Source of the DNA: Crossaster papposus
Taxonomy: Eukaryota > Echinodermata > Asteroidea > Velatida > Solasteridae
Direction of reading: 5' to 3'
NCBI GenBank assembly: GCA_037893245.1
Contig: JBAIAA010000518.1
Span: forward strand, 620,001 to 684,000
DNA: 64,000 bases
The position numbers were made by a program, and so were the translations under genes. Below are positions 36,501-48,500 of the stretch, piece after piece. The notes below the pieces were generated by a model. That model worked only from the letters and a program-made list of their open reading frames with translations, did not search any database and had not been told where the DNA came from. Each line of letters starts with the position of its first letter. The stretch's first letter is position 1.

Positions 36501-39500
36501 TTTGAATAGATGAACACTGCGAAAGAAAAATGTGTATATCTCATGTTTAACCTCTACCATACATTTCACCCAATACATGCAAGTTCCCTCGTACATTTTT
36601 CTTTGAAAAGGAAGTAGAATTGGCCATTTGCGTGTGGAAGTTGAATTATATCTGGTACACTGACTTGTTCACACAGTCGTGAACCACATAACGACCGAGA
36701 ATCGATATTGTGTTTTCCTTTGTTCCTTTACTATACCCTAACCCCATTACTTAGCGCTTGCCCCAACGATCGAGGACCGAATTCGGACAAGCAAACCGTC
36801 CTTCGAGGATCCTTTGTTCCCTTTGTTCTCTTTTGTGTTTCGATCCTCGATCGTAATACGATACAAGAACACACAGCTTCGCACAGTTTACATTTAAATT
36901 CCCCAGACCAAAGACAAAAACACTTGCTATATCACGTGATTCGGGGCAAGCCTTACGCTAGCAACCCCCGGCTCTGGAATGGTCTGGTGTTTTTTTTTTT
37001 ACCATTCTCAACCATTGTGAACAATGTATTGGTGCTGAGCGTCTCTAACGTAACTGTACAAGAGCTTGCCCCGAATCACGTGATATAGCAACATCGTATT
37101 TGGTCTCGATAATTTAGAGTCAAACTGTGCCAAGCTGTGTGAACAAGTCAGTGTACCAGATATTATTTATATTCCACACGCAAATAGTCAATTGTGCACG
37201 GGTGCATGTGAATAATTGGTTTGTTTTTTTAATTAATTTTGTTTCATAGCCAACTGAGAATTTGCTCTCCCAATACTTAAAGATGGACTACAACGGAATA
37301 ATGATAAAGGCTGTGTTGCTGTTTTTGTTCGAGAAATGTATAATGATTACTAATATATCATCAGTATTCAATAAAACTTGTTCCTTCATGCAAAAAAACC
37401 ACAAAATTGATCGGCGTTCTACGACCCAGAAAAACTCAGTTTCAGCAAAAGCCCTTAACTCATGAATAATTCATACTTTGTGTGTGACGTACTACCCATG
37501 ACGATTTACTCGGGTCGATCGTGTGCGTGCATTTTTACCGTACATTACAATGCGGAATAACAGCGGACAAGCTAGGCTATATTTTGGTACACACGGAATA
37601 ACATGGCGTCTTTTGTTTACTCTCGGTTGCTCATGGGTAGTACGTCATCACTTTTCGCTGGTTTACAAGTCCGCTGTTACTATATCGTGGATTTCATTGT
37701 GGTTTTCAGTGGATCTTTGCCGGGAACCAGTACAGGGCGGGAAATTTCAAAATCGAAGAATCGACGTCTAATTTTTTCGGTCAAATTGCAACAAAATTAT
37801 TTAGAGAAAAACATGACCGTAACAATAAAGTGTTACCTGAACACAACATAAACAAGGTCCGATAATAAATTTAATGTGTGAGTTTTCGTTGTAGTCCATC
37901 TTTAATTAACTGTCCCAGGAAAATGTTGAGTATCATTTTTTGTTGTGTCTTGCCTGAACACAGTTTACAAAGAGACTAATGCAATCATTATTTCTGTACG
38001 TACATGTACATGTAGTCTGTATGTACTCCACATGTATGTGTCATTTTGGTTAAAAACTGAGTTTTGAAAAATTGGTTTTATATATGCAAAGTTGAAGTCC
38101 GATTTCTAATCGAACTTTGGTCAGGGATGCAATAGTGTAACCTTGGTTGTTGGTTGTGTTAAAGGTCAAGTACTGAGGTCAAAGGCCATTTGAGGTCAAT
38201 TGAGGGAGTGATTTTTTTTATTTGAAAGGATCCCTTGGGACAACACTGGGTGGTGTAAATACACTTTGGTGAAAGGCCAAGATCTAATATATACAATGGT
38301 CGTGTCAAAGGTCATTTGAGGTCAATTTGTAAAAGCGGTTGGAATTGTAAAATTGGTCTCATTGGAAAACTGGTAGTGCAATTGCAAGCGAACTTGGGTC
38401 ATGCATGCATTAAGGAAACTTCCATGTGATGGTAATATTAAAGGTCACATACTGAGGTCAAAGGTCATTTGAGGTCAAATTGTAAAATAGGATAATCGCA
38501 AAATTAGTCGAGACTCGTGGTCCGCGAACCATCCACGTTTGCCGAGGTGCCGGGTTCGGCCATTTCACCGTATTATTTTGTCAACCTTTTAACCTTTTTG
38601 CCTGTCAGAAATCCCGTACGAGGTGACGTTCTTCACCGGCGACGTGCAGAATGCGGGAACCGACGCCGTCATCACCCTGACAGTGTTTGGCACCAACGGC
38701 ACCACGCCGGAAATGACGCTGGACAAGAACGAGGAACGGTTCGAGCGCGGCAAGGAAGACCTGATCAAGGTCAGACCCATGTTGCCGTTATACTAGCCCA
38801 GGTTGGACGACGTTCTTCATTGCATTACGACTGACGTCCAGGGTATTGATGTATCCTGCCATAGCGAAACAATTTACAACAACATTTTGTTCATATTTTT
38901 ACCTGATGAAGGAAGCCAAAATCTTGCTTATGTCTTCCTTTTGTCTGGAACTACAGATCGTCATGGGTTATTAAAAGTTAATGCGTCTTTAGGCAACTTA
39001 TTTACAGAAAATAAATTGCAAATCCACGCTTTTGGAGGTGAACATCATGTACGAACTCTCTACAATCCCTACATGCGTGCGCGGGTACCTGGCAGCCGCG
39101 TCGGCCTAGAACTATGGCAGGATACATTGATATCCTGGACTCCGTCGCGTTGTACACAACGGAGGAGTCCAACCTGGGCTACCATTATACTATGGGTGTA
39201 TTCAAAACCCCTGTTTGGCCAGCGAACGGTATTCTCGGGTTTGCCGATTACAACCGTCCAAGTGCGTGTGGAGTGCGTGTGAAGTGGGTGAAGACAAATT
39301 CAAGACGGCACAGCACCCCAGAATTAAAACTTTAAAATGAAAAAAACTAAATTTAATTTTACGAAAATAATTTGACAAAGATACCAGGGGCCAATTTCAT
39401 AGAGCTGCTCAGCACAAAAATTTGCTTAGCATGGAAATTTGTCCTGGGAAAAAACAAGGTTACATACCAAATGTTCATGTGATCTTTATTGTTTTTGATT

Positions 39501-42500
39501 GATAATCAGCTGTTTTTTTTGCTTAGCATAACAAACACGTAGAATTTCGGCTGGTAACTTGTTTTTTTAATGAGCAAGACTTGTTTTGTTCTAAGCAAAA
39601 TTTTGTGTTTAGCAGCTCTATGAAATTGGCCCCTACTGGTAATTCTACTTACAATTATTATTAGTTATCCCGCGCGTGGAGTGGAGCACGCATTTAAAAT
39701 GTAAATCAAAATCTCGTAATTGCTACTTGGAAAGGCAATTTTGGGGGGTTGGGTTTTTTATTTTGGGGTGGGGGGGAATCATCGGCAGCGATCTTTAAAA
39801 AAAAAAAATTTGATTGATTTTTTCGTCAGCGTATTTGTAATCTAAGTAATGAAAAAGGATTTTATTTATTAATAATTATGAAATTGTGTGTTTGTTTGTT
39901 TGTTTTTGACACAGATGGAGCTGGATGACATTGCCCCGCTGAAGAAGATTCGTATTGGACACAACGGGAAGGGAACCAGACTGGACTGGTACCTTGACAA
40001 GGTGAATAACAAAAATGGGGTTCTTGGCAAAAATATGTTTGGCATACGTTCGTGTGGGATGTGCTAATGCTGTGTTCCAAGTGTTCACGAGTTCACTATA
40101 GTCGTATTTGTGTGCGCGGGAGGCAAGTGAGGGTGGAGTGGCTTGCCCAAGAACACAATATACGGCAAGCAGCATGGGTTCAAACCCCAGACCCTCTATT
40201 CACGAACACCAAACCACTACGCCACACTCTCCGACGAGCTAAAAACGAACGTACCCTAATAATAATGCCTTGTGTTGATTTTCAGGTTCATCTGCGTAAC
40301 ATGGAGACTGGCGACTTGACGGTGTTCAAGTGCGAGGACTGGTTGTCCAAGACACACAGCGACAAGAAGATAGTCAGGGAACTACCCGCCTATGTCAAGG
40401 GCAAGGCGCAGATACAGAGTAAGGACTATAATTATTCATTTGCCATGGCTCTAGAATTCGTTTGATGGGCAAAACAGCAAGACAAATTGTGACCTGCTCC
40501 AACGAAACCCGGACAAAGTTGAAATTTTTAGTTCTTGACTTTTTCAAATTCTCTAGGTTCTCAGCTTTAAAATGATGTATCATTTACATATGTACCCCCA
40601 CCCTATATCCCCTTGGGGAAGGATTTAGTGATAAAACCCTGACAACCTAATTATGAGATAAACAGCTTTGAAGTTTAGAGAAGCGTATTATTTCTATACA
40701 CAATTGTTTCACAAAATTGACAAAAAAATACGCACTTCTGGGTGATGGATTATGTTCAAATTTGGGGAGATTGTAGATAAATAGTTCGTGATTCAGAAAA
40801 AAACAAAAACCTGAAAATGGTAAAATCCACCCTGAAATGACTTCACGAGTATATTGTAATAAAACACATTGTGCGACTTTGTCCGGGTTTCATTGGAACA
40901 GGTCACAATTGCCTTTCTTGTGATTTTGTGCCGGGTTTTACGAAACCTTACGCAAAGGCGCAAAGCCCCCTTATGCCGCATTTTATTGCGTTAGCTGCGT
41001 TTTTTTGGTCGTTGCTGCGCAACATTTCGCTTACGACAGTTTTACGAAAGTGTGACGGTGCGCAAGTCCTCGGCTTACGCAACAAATTATGGTGTAGCTT
41101 GCGCAGTCAATTTAGGTGGCATAAGATATGGCGTAGCGACTGAAAATGACCTATTTTACCAGCAAATTGTAATTGACGTAAAGCCCGTCATTGCTCAACT
41201 TATTAAGCTTGATGAAAGACACTTGCAGTTTTATGATTGAAGTAAAGGACAGACAGAACAGAACAGAACCTGTGACAGAACTGACAAATTGTATTCTTTA
41301 CTTTAAAGGGATCGTATACGTTTGGTAATTACTCCAAAAATTAATGGCAATCAAAACTTACTTGGTAAGAAGTACAGCAGCTTTGAATAGTATAATGCAT
41401 TTTTTTAAATTTTTCACTTTGAAGTACTGCGGTTATGGAAAAAAGATATCACTTTTTATCCCAAAAAAAATGAATCTGAGAAGCGTTAGTGCAGTGACGT
41501 TTCTCAGACTGTGTATTCCAATGCAGATTATTCTTCCTGCGTGGACATAACCGCTCCAGATTTTTTCGGCAATATCTCGAAATCGCTACCACCTTTTGAA
41601 ATGAAATTTTTACAGGTTAGTTTTAAGGTATATATATATATAACTATATAGGATTGAAACAAACAATGGGTTCCAATTACCAAACGTGTACGATCCCTTT
41701 AACTATATGACTCAATTTTGTGTTTTTCGCCTGCCCCCACCCCACTCCCCGCCCTCAGACACCAACTACAAGGTGACGGTGAAGACCAGCGACGTGCGCG
41801 GCTGCGGCACCGACGCCAACGTCTGCCTGCTGGTCTTCGGCGAGCACGGCGCCTCGGAGGAGCTGAAGCTGAAGGAGTCGCAGACCCACCGGGACAAGTT
41901 TGAGCGTGACCAGACCGACGTCTTCACCTTCGCCATGCTGAGCCTGGGCGAGCTGGCCAAGATCAGGATCTGGCACGACAACAAAGGTACCTGGGAAAAA
42001 ATTATAGATCGATATCAACGTTCATCTCAAAGTTTCTCTCAACAGTCGGAGACTATGTCCCAGACTCGTTTACAGACCATTTGGTCCGGGAAGTGATTGG
42101 TATGGGAAGGGATTAGTATTTGAATGCCCACTTTTTGAAAATAAATTTATTAAGGGAAGAGGTACCTATCCAACCGGCGCTGGTTCATTTCCTGATCCCT
42201 TGAGATGAGTTTCACAAAATAAATCCAGACATAATTCATACACTTCTTATACATTTTATTGACATAATTTCTATATTATAATTAACTGGACAGTTAAACA
42301 GGGGGCCCTATGAGGACTGGTCATGGAGGATTGACCAGACACTCGGTGCATTTGTCCCCTCATCACCCGGAGGTATGTGGACCTGTGAAAATACCGGCGG
42401 GGCCCGGGCCCTTAAACTGCAAGGGAAACGGCCGGCCTTGCGGGACCCATTCAGACAGGGTGCCGTGTGTCTGGGGGATCTTTCGTGGCCCGCCTTCCAC

Positions 42501-45500
42501 GGGATTCTCCTGGAAAACTGCCTAGAATCAGTCTATCGTTACACTTCTATACAATAGTTCTTTCATTCTTTTGAAACGTTCTCATTCTTTTCCTTTGTGA
42601 TAATTGTCCCTTCCGACTCCAAGTTTTTATATTCTCCACAGTTCACTTGATTGTTTTTTATTACTACCTATTGTCTTATATTTGTATACATTCCCGCCAT
42701 GAATATGGCCACTGATGCCGGCACGGCGTTAAACCCTAAACTCACTCACTCACTCACTCATCTCCTGATCTATAAGGAGTTCACAGGTAACTGAACAATC
42801 AGCCCTATGTCTGAGGGTTATCCATGAAGCTTCCTGGCAGTAGGGGTTCTTGCGGGGCAAAACAAGGAGACCAATTGTGACCTGTTCCAACGAAACCCGG
42901 ACAAAGTCGCACAATGTGTTTTGTCACAATGTACTCCTGAAGTCATTTCGGGATGGATTTTACCATTTTGAGGTTTTAGGTTTTCCTAAGTCACTCACTA
43001 TTAATCTACAATCTCCTCAAATTTGAACAAAATCTGTCTACCAGAAGTGTGGTTTTTTTTCAATTTTGTGAAACATTTATGTATAGAAATAATACGCTTT
43101 TCTGAACTTCAAAGCTGTTTATCTCATAATTAGGTTGTCAGGGTTTTATCACTAAATCCAGACCCCAGGGAAGATAGGGTGAGGGTACATATGTAAATGA
43201 TACATCATTTTAAAGCTGATAACCTAGAGAATTTTAAAAAAAGCAAAATCTGAAAAACTAAAAAGTCGACTTTGTCCGGGTTTCGTTGGAACAGGTCACA
43301 ATTGTGACCCACTCTGCAAAAATTAGTCTAATGTTTTTGTTGTTTTTAAATTTTACAGTTGGTCAGCAAAAGCAGGAAATAAGCTTTCATTTGATATATG
43401 GCACAACTCTGTAGTGTAATGCATCGGTCTTTTACCATTTTTAGAAATTTGCTTTTTCTCAGTTATATATTCAAAATGTCTTGGAAGTGCTTCATCAGAT
43501 GCTATAGTAAGAGAATGACAAAACCTGATTAAAACAATTTTTTCAATCGATCAGATCTGACAAATAATGCCTCAAAACAAAACTATTATTTGTTGAAGGA
43601 AAAATCACCTCTGAGACAATAAACAGCTCTTTACGTAAAAATGTATTTTGAGACATCGGACACATTTTTGCGAGCGGGTCACAATTACACTTGGTTGGCT
43701 TCCCAATAATCTTGGCTTATCTCTCTTTTAGACCCAATGGATGTATTCAGGTACAGTTTAAGTCAAAGTTGTGGTTTCTATTCTACAAGATGTTGGCTCT
43801 CTGGATTTTTAATGACCCCATGGGCCAGGCTGGCTGACCTCTTGCATATACCAATATTCATGACATAGGCTCGTTCTTTTCAAAATCCTCAGACACCAGA
43901 GTTGTATTCGAGTCCCTGCAAGTCCTTTCACAAGTCCTTTCACAAGTCCAGTCACAAGTCCAGTCACAAGTCCAGTCACAAGTCCAGTCACAAGTCCTTT
44001 TCATAAAGTCAGTCACAAGTAACTGGTTAAACGATGACAAAGGAATGCCTTTGTTATTAACAGTTCATCTAAACCTCTAGTGACTTGACTTGAGACTGAA
44101 GGACTTGCAGGGACTTGTGGGGACTTGCGGGGACTTGATTACAACTCTGTGCCCCAAGGTAGTTGACTTGATTTTTAATAAGCCCATGGGCCAGGCAGGA
44201 TGACCTCTTGCACATGCCTATGTGACACCTTGTATCGGCGTAGAATAGGGAGACTTGGAAGGCCAGCGTTAGCATAACATAGAAGGTGTTTCTTTATTCT
44301 GCGAGTGAGAGTAAAACAGGATCGATGTTACTTGGTCGATTCACTGTGTTTGAATGTGTCACGTACTATTATTTAGGTAAACAGTTAAAAATACAAACTA
44401 AATGTACAGGTAAAGATAAAATTAACAATCTACTTACTTATGTAATCAAATAAATACAACCTCGGTAAATAATAAGGCAATACTAAATCAATGAGTGAAC
44501 TATAATCACTAAATGAATGGCGATTCGCGCCAAACGATCGGCGTTGGCTGCCATCTTGCAGCCAACGCCCTATTACAAAAAAAACTAGTACATGTCGAAA
44601 ACGTTGAATATAAATGCAAGATAAGAAAGTGTACAAATAAAAAGTAAGTTGATAATAAAAGTGAGAATTAATATCAGTGAAGATAATTATCAACATGAGA
44701 AATAAATTAAGTAGAATATAAATTACCTGCGAGTTAGAGTAAAACAGGATCGATGTTACTTGGTCGATTCACTGTGTTTGAATGTGTCACGGCAGGAAGA
44801 CTGCCGGATCTAGTTGAACTACTTTACGATAGGTGGCGGAGTGATATTTGTTATGTAATGACAGTTAAACAGGAGGCCCTACTAGTCCTGGGGGACTGGT
44901 CATGGCGGGTTGACCAGACGCTCGGAGCCATTGTCCCCTCATCACCCGGAGGTATGTGGACCTGTGAAAATACCGGCGGGGCCCGGGCCCTTAAACTGCA
45001 AGGGAAACGGCCGGCCTTGCGGGACAAATTTAGACAGGGTGCCGTGTGTCTGGGGAATCCTCCGTGGCCCGCCTTCCACGGGATTCTCCTGGAAAACTGC
45101 CTAGAATCAGTCTATCGTTATACTTCTATACAATGTTTTTTTATTCTTTTGAATCGTTCTCATTCTTTTCCTGTGTGATAATTGTTCCTTCTGACTCCAA
45201 GTTCTTATATTCTCCACAGTTCACTTGATTGTTTTTTTTATTACTAACTATTGTCTTATATTTGTACACATTCCCGCCGTGAATATGGCCACTGATGCCG
45301 GAACGGCGTTAAACCCAAAACTCACTCACTCACTCACTGTTATGTAATGATGTTTAAAGGAACTAATACAAATTAAAGGAACTAATGAACAGGAACTAAT
45401 GAAAGGGGGGGGGGGGGTGTATTCTTACCCGCCACATTATCCTCCCCTTTTTAGAAAAGTCGTCCTCAACTTTTACTTACACTTGTATACTATAATATTA

Positions 45501-48500
45501 CAAAATAAAGCTAAATTTTGCCAAAATAATACAATCCAACCATTTTTTATTTTTTTTATTTTTTTTAAGTAAGTACTTATAATTACTAATAGGCTGGTTC
45601 CTAGTCTTACAACTGTTAAAGGAGAATAATATATCTGCTCCAAAAATTTAACTAGACAATTATCACACTTCAACATTATTTAAATGGCTATTAAAGTTTG
45701 ATTGAAATGTACATCAAAATATTACAGAAATTTATTTTGACTACGCATTACAGTCATTGCATATATAATTCTTGTCTAGTACAATCGATTTAGCTTGTAA
45801 ACCGAATACATATAGTTATCAATGGTCACAATAGCAATTATAACTTAAATATATACACTGTACAATATAATTAGGTCTGGGTCAAGTCATCAGATAATAT
45901 TTGCAAGCATGCCTTTCGTCTAGCTGCTGCCATTTCTGGACTTTTCCACTTCGCAAATAGGTATTTGCCTCTTCCGAGGCGAATGGATTTGTCCTTATTG
46001 GCATGATGTTCTTTCGTTTGACCCAAAAAGTCGTATGATAATCTGTCAACGGGCTTTCTGGTTCTCGTTGGTCTTACTTCAACAAGTTCTGGGGGAATGT
46101 TGACGGGAGACTCTGTATTTGGCTCTGTTGAAGGTTCTGATGGAGGTTCGAGAGGTTCAAATATAGACTCGGATCTATGCTCAGAAGAAGATAGGTTATC
46201 TGAAGGAGAGTTCGATGAAGATTTAGTGATTATAGTTCACTCATTGATTTAGTATTGCCTTATTATTTACCGAGGTTGTATTTATTTGAAAATGGATAGG
46301 TTAGGAGGTTCATATTTAATTACATATTTAATTACATTTGTTTGTTTTATTTTTACAAAATTCCACTTTTCTTGAACATCACAGCAAGAAATGAAGTTCT
46401 CATATTAGTATTGAACAGATTGGAGGTGAACTTCAGTCATTTTAAATTAAAACACAATTCTACTTGTTCAGAAAGTCAAAAGAAGTGCAAGCTTTGTTTA
46501 CTTGATCATGTTCTTCATCGCTTGTTCCCATTCCATCATTCTGACAATGCGGTCTCGTCCATACGCCGCTCCCTGATGCAACACAAGGTCCACCATCTCC
46601 GCAGTGTCGTCTGGCCCTCCATACGCCGCCCCCTGATGCAACACAAGCTCCACCATCTCCGCAGTGTCGTCTGGCCCCCGTGTTGGTGTTGTACTTGTAC
46701 GTATCCTGCTGCTGCTTGCTGCTCCTCCTCCTCCTCCCCAGTGTCTGTGTCTGCCTCCTGAAAAAGCATAGTCCCGTGTTGGTGTTGTACTTGTACGTAT
46801 CCTGCTGCTGCTTGCTGCTCCTCCTCCTCCTCCCCAGTGTCTGTGTCTGCCTCCTGAAAAAGCTTCCCGTGTTGGTGTTGTACTTGTACGTATCCTGCTG
46901 CTGCTTGCTGCTCCTCCCCAGTGTCTGTGTCTGCCTCCTGAAAAAGCATCCTTCACAGCTTGGTATTGAAGAGGTGGTATCCTTCTGTGGGAAAGCCTGA
47001 AGGGATGATCATCCATCAGTGATATCGTGTGTTTTACTGTTGAGGTCCGGCCAAAGTCGAGTGAGTCAATAGAAAATATGTCTGAAAACTTTTGAGGGAG
47101 ATGGTGAAGTTGTTTTCTCTGGACATCGTTTTCTAAGGTGGACTTGGAAAGGTTGATTAATGGAATAACGTCAACTTCTTCTTCTGTTGTTTTGATGTTT
47201 CTCACATGGACATGAGGGACGTCCCCTTCAAGGTTAGGTGGAGGAGGAAACGCTCCTTTTGTCTCAGTGGTTAATTTAGTGCTGCCAGTAACCGAAATTT
47301 CGTCATGACATAGTGATGAGACTTGGGCTAGTCGACAATTTCTGGTGATGACAAAGGGCTTAGCCGATATGTTGCACATCCTAACTGGCACTCGCCAGTC
47401 ACAGCCTCAGTTTGTTCCACCGCAGCTAAACTCAACAGCCCGGCCCCATCAACAGAAAGCAATGGCTGCCCCGAAACCTCAGAAGACCAACGATCAAACG
47501 ACAAGCCATCACCAGACTCAAGATGAGGACGTCCTTCAAAGCCTAGTCAAAAGAGTCGAGCAGCTGTCACTTGAAACAAACTATCTACTAAAGCGTTCAA
47601 TTATTTAACTTTGTAGCGGTGAAACCACGACAGGGCCTTCGACAGGCCGGGGTGCAGCAACTAGGGCCGAACGGAATGTTTAGCTGATGTACTGTGGCGA
47701 TCCTCGCTAGCAGCAATGTGTTGAGTCGTTGGTAGCTGAAACGGACAAGATCTTCTGGGTGCATAGGGTGGGATCTGCGGTAGCTTGCGTGGCCACGACT
47801 ATGGCGACGATGTTCGGATGTCGGACCCGACAGTGGTTGGCCGCGTGTCACCGATGCTGTACGGACAACGGTCTTCAGTTGATGGATCTGGTTCCCCTCA
47901 ATGCTGGCTGGCCGCGGTGTTAGTTCCAAGCCCGGATCTTCCACCAAATGTGACACCTTGTATCGGCGTCGAGAATAGGGAGACTTGGAAGGCCAGCGTT
48001 AGCATAACATAGACGGTGTTTCTTTATTCTGCGAGTTAGAGTAAAACAGGATCGATGTTACTTGGTCGATTCACTGTGTTTGAATGTGTCACGGCGGGAA
48101 GACTGCCGGATCTAGTTGAACTACTTTACGATAGGTGGCGGAGTGATATTTGTTATGTAATGATGTTTAAAGGAACTAATACAAATTAAAGGAACTAATG
48201 AAAATTTAAAGGGGGGGGGGGTGTATTCTTACCCGCCACATTATCCTCCCCTTTTTAGAAAAGTCGTCCTCGACTTTTACTTACACTTTTATACTATAAT
48301 ATTACAAAATAAAGCTAAATTGTGCCAAAATAATACAATCCAACCATTTTTTTTTTAATTTTTTTTTTAAGTAAGTACTTATAATTACTAATAGGCTGGT
48401 TCCTAGTCTTACAACTGTTAAAGGAGAATAATATATCTGCTCCAAAAATTTAACTAGACAATTATCACACTTCAACATTATTTAAATGGCTATTAAAGTT

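Larger units (their letters stand above)
44221..45436 (-). repeat. LTR 1 (long form, with a further insertion)
   Basis: From TGTGACACC to GCCACA on the + strand. It contains the long-form segment (about 44370-44792) and a clean retrotransposon insertion at 44862-45338. Without that insertion and its duplication the length is 727 bp, the same as LTR 3. Confidence 0.85.

Noticed and set aside
38803-39282. 159-codon plus-strand frame in intron 27
   Set aside because: No domain, no splice logic and low-complexity codon use; likely chance.
44430-44696. 88-codon minus-strand frame in the long-form LTR segment, repeated four times
   Set aside because: It crosses the inverted fragment and the hairpin, is AT-rich and has no recognisable domain; repetition reflects LTR duplication.
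47345-47608. Plus-strand 87-codon frame repeated in all five internal regions ([14 protein letters not shown] type)
   Set aside because: It is antisense to the protease-RT linker and just upstream region of the retroelement; conservation among copies only reflects their recent duplication.
47597-47956. 119-codon minus-strand frame as gag
   Set aside because: It starts inside the LTR end and primer-binding region and shows no capsid or zinc-knuckle motif; regions 2 and 5 do not keep it whole.
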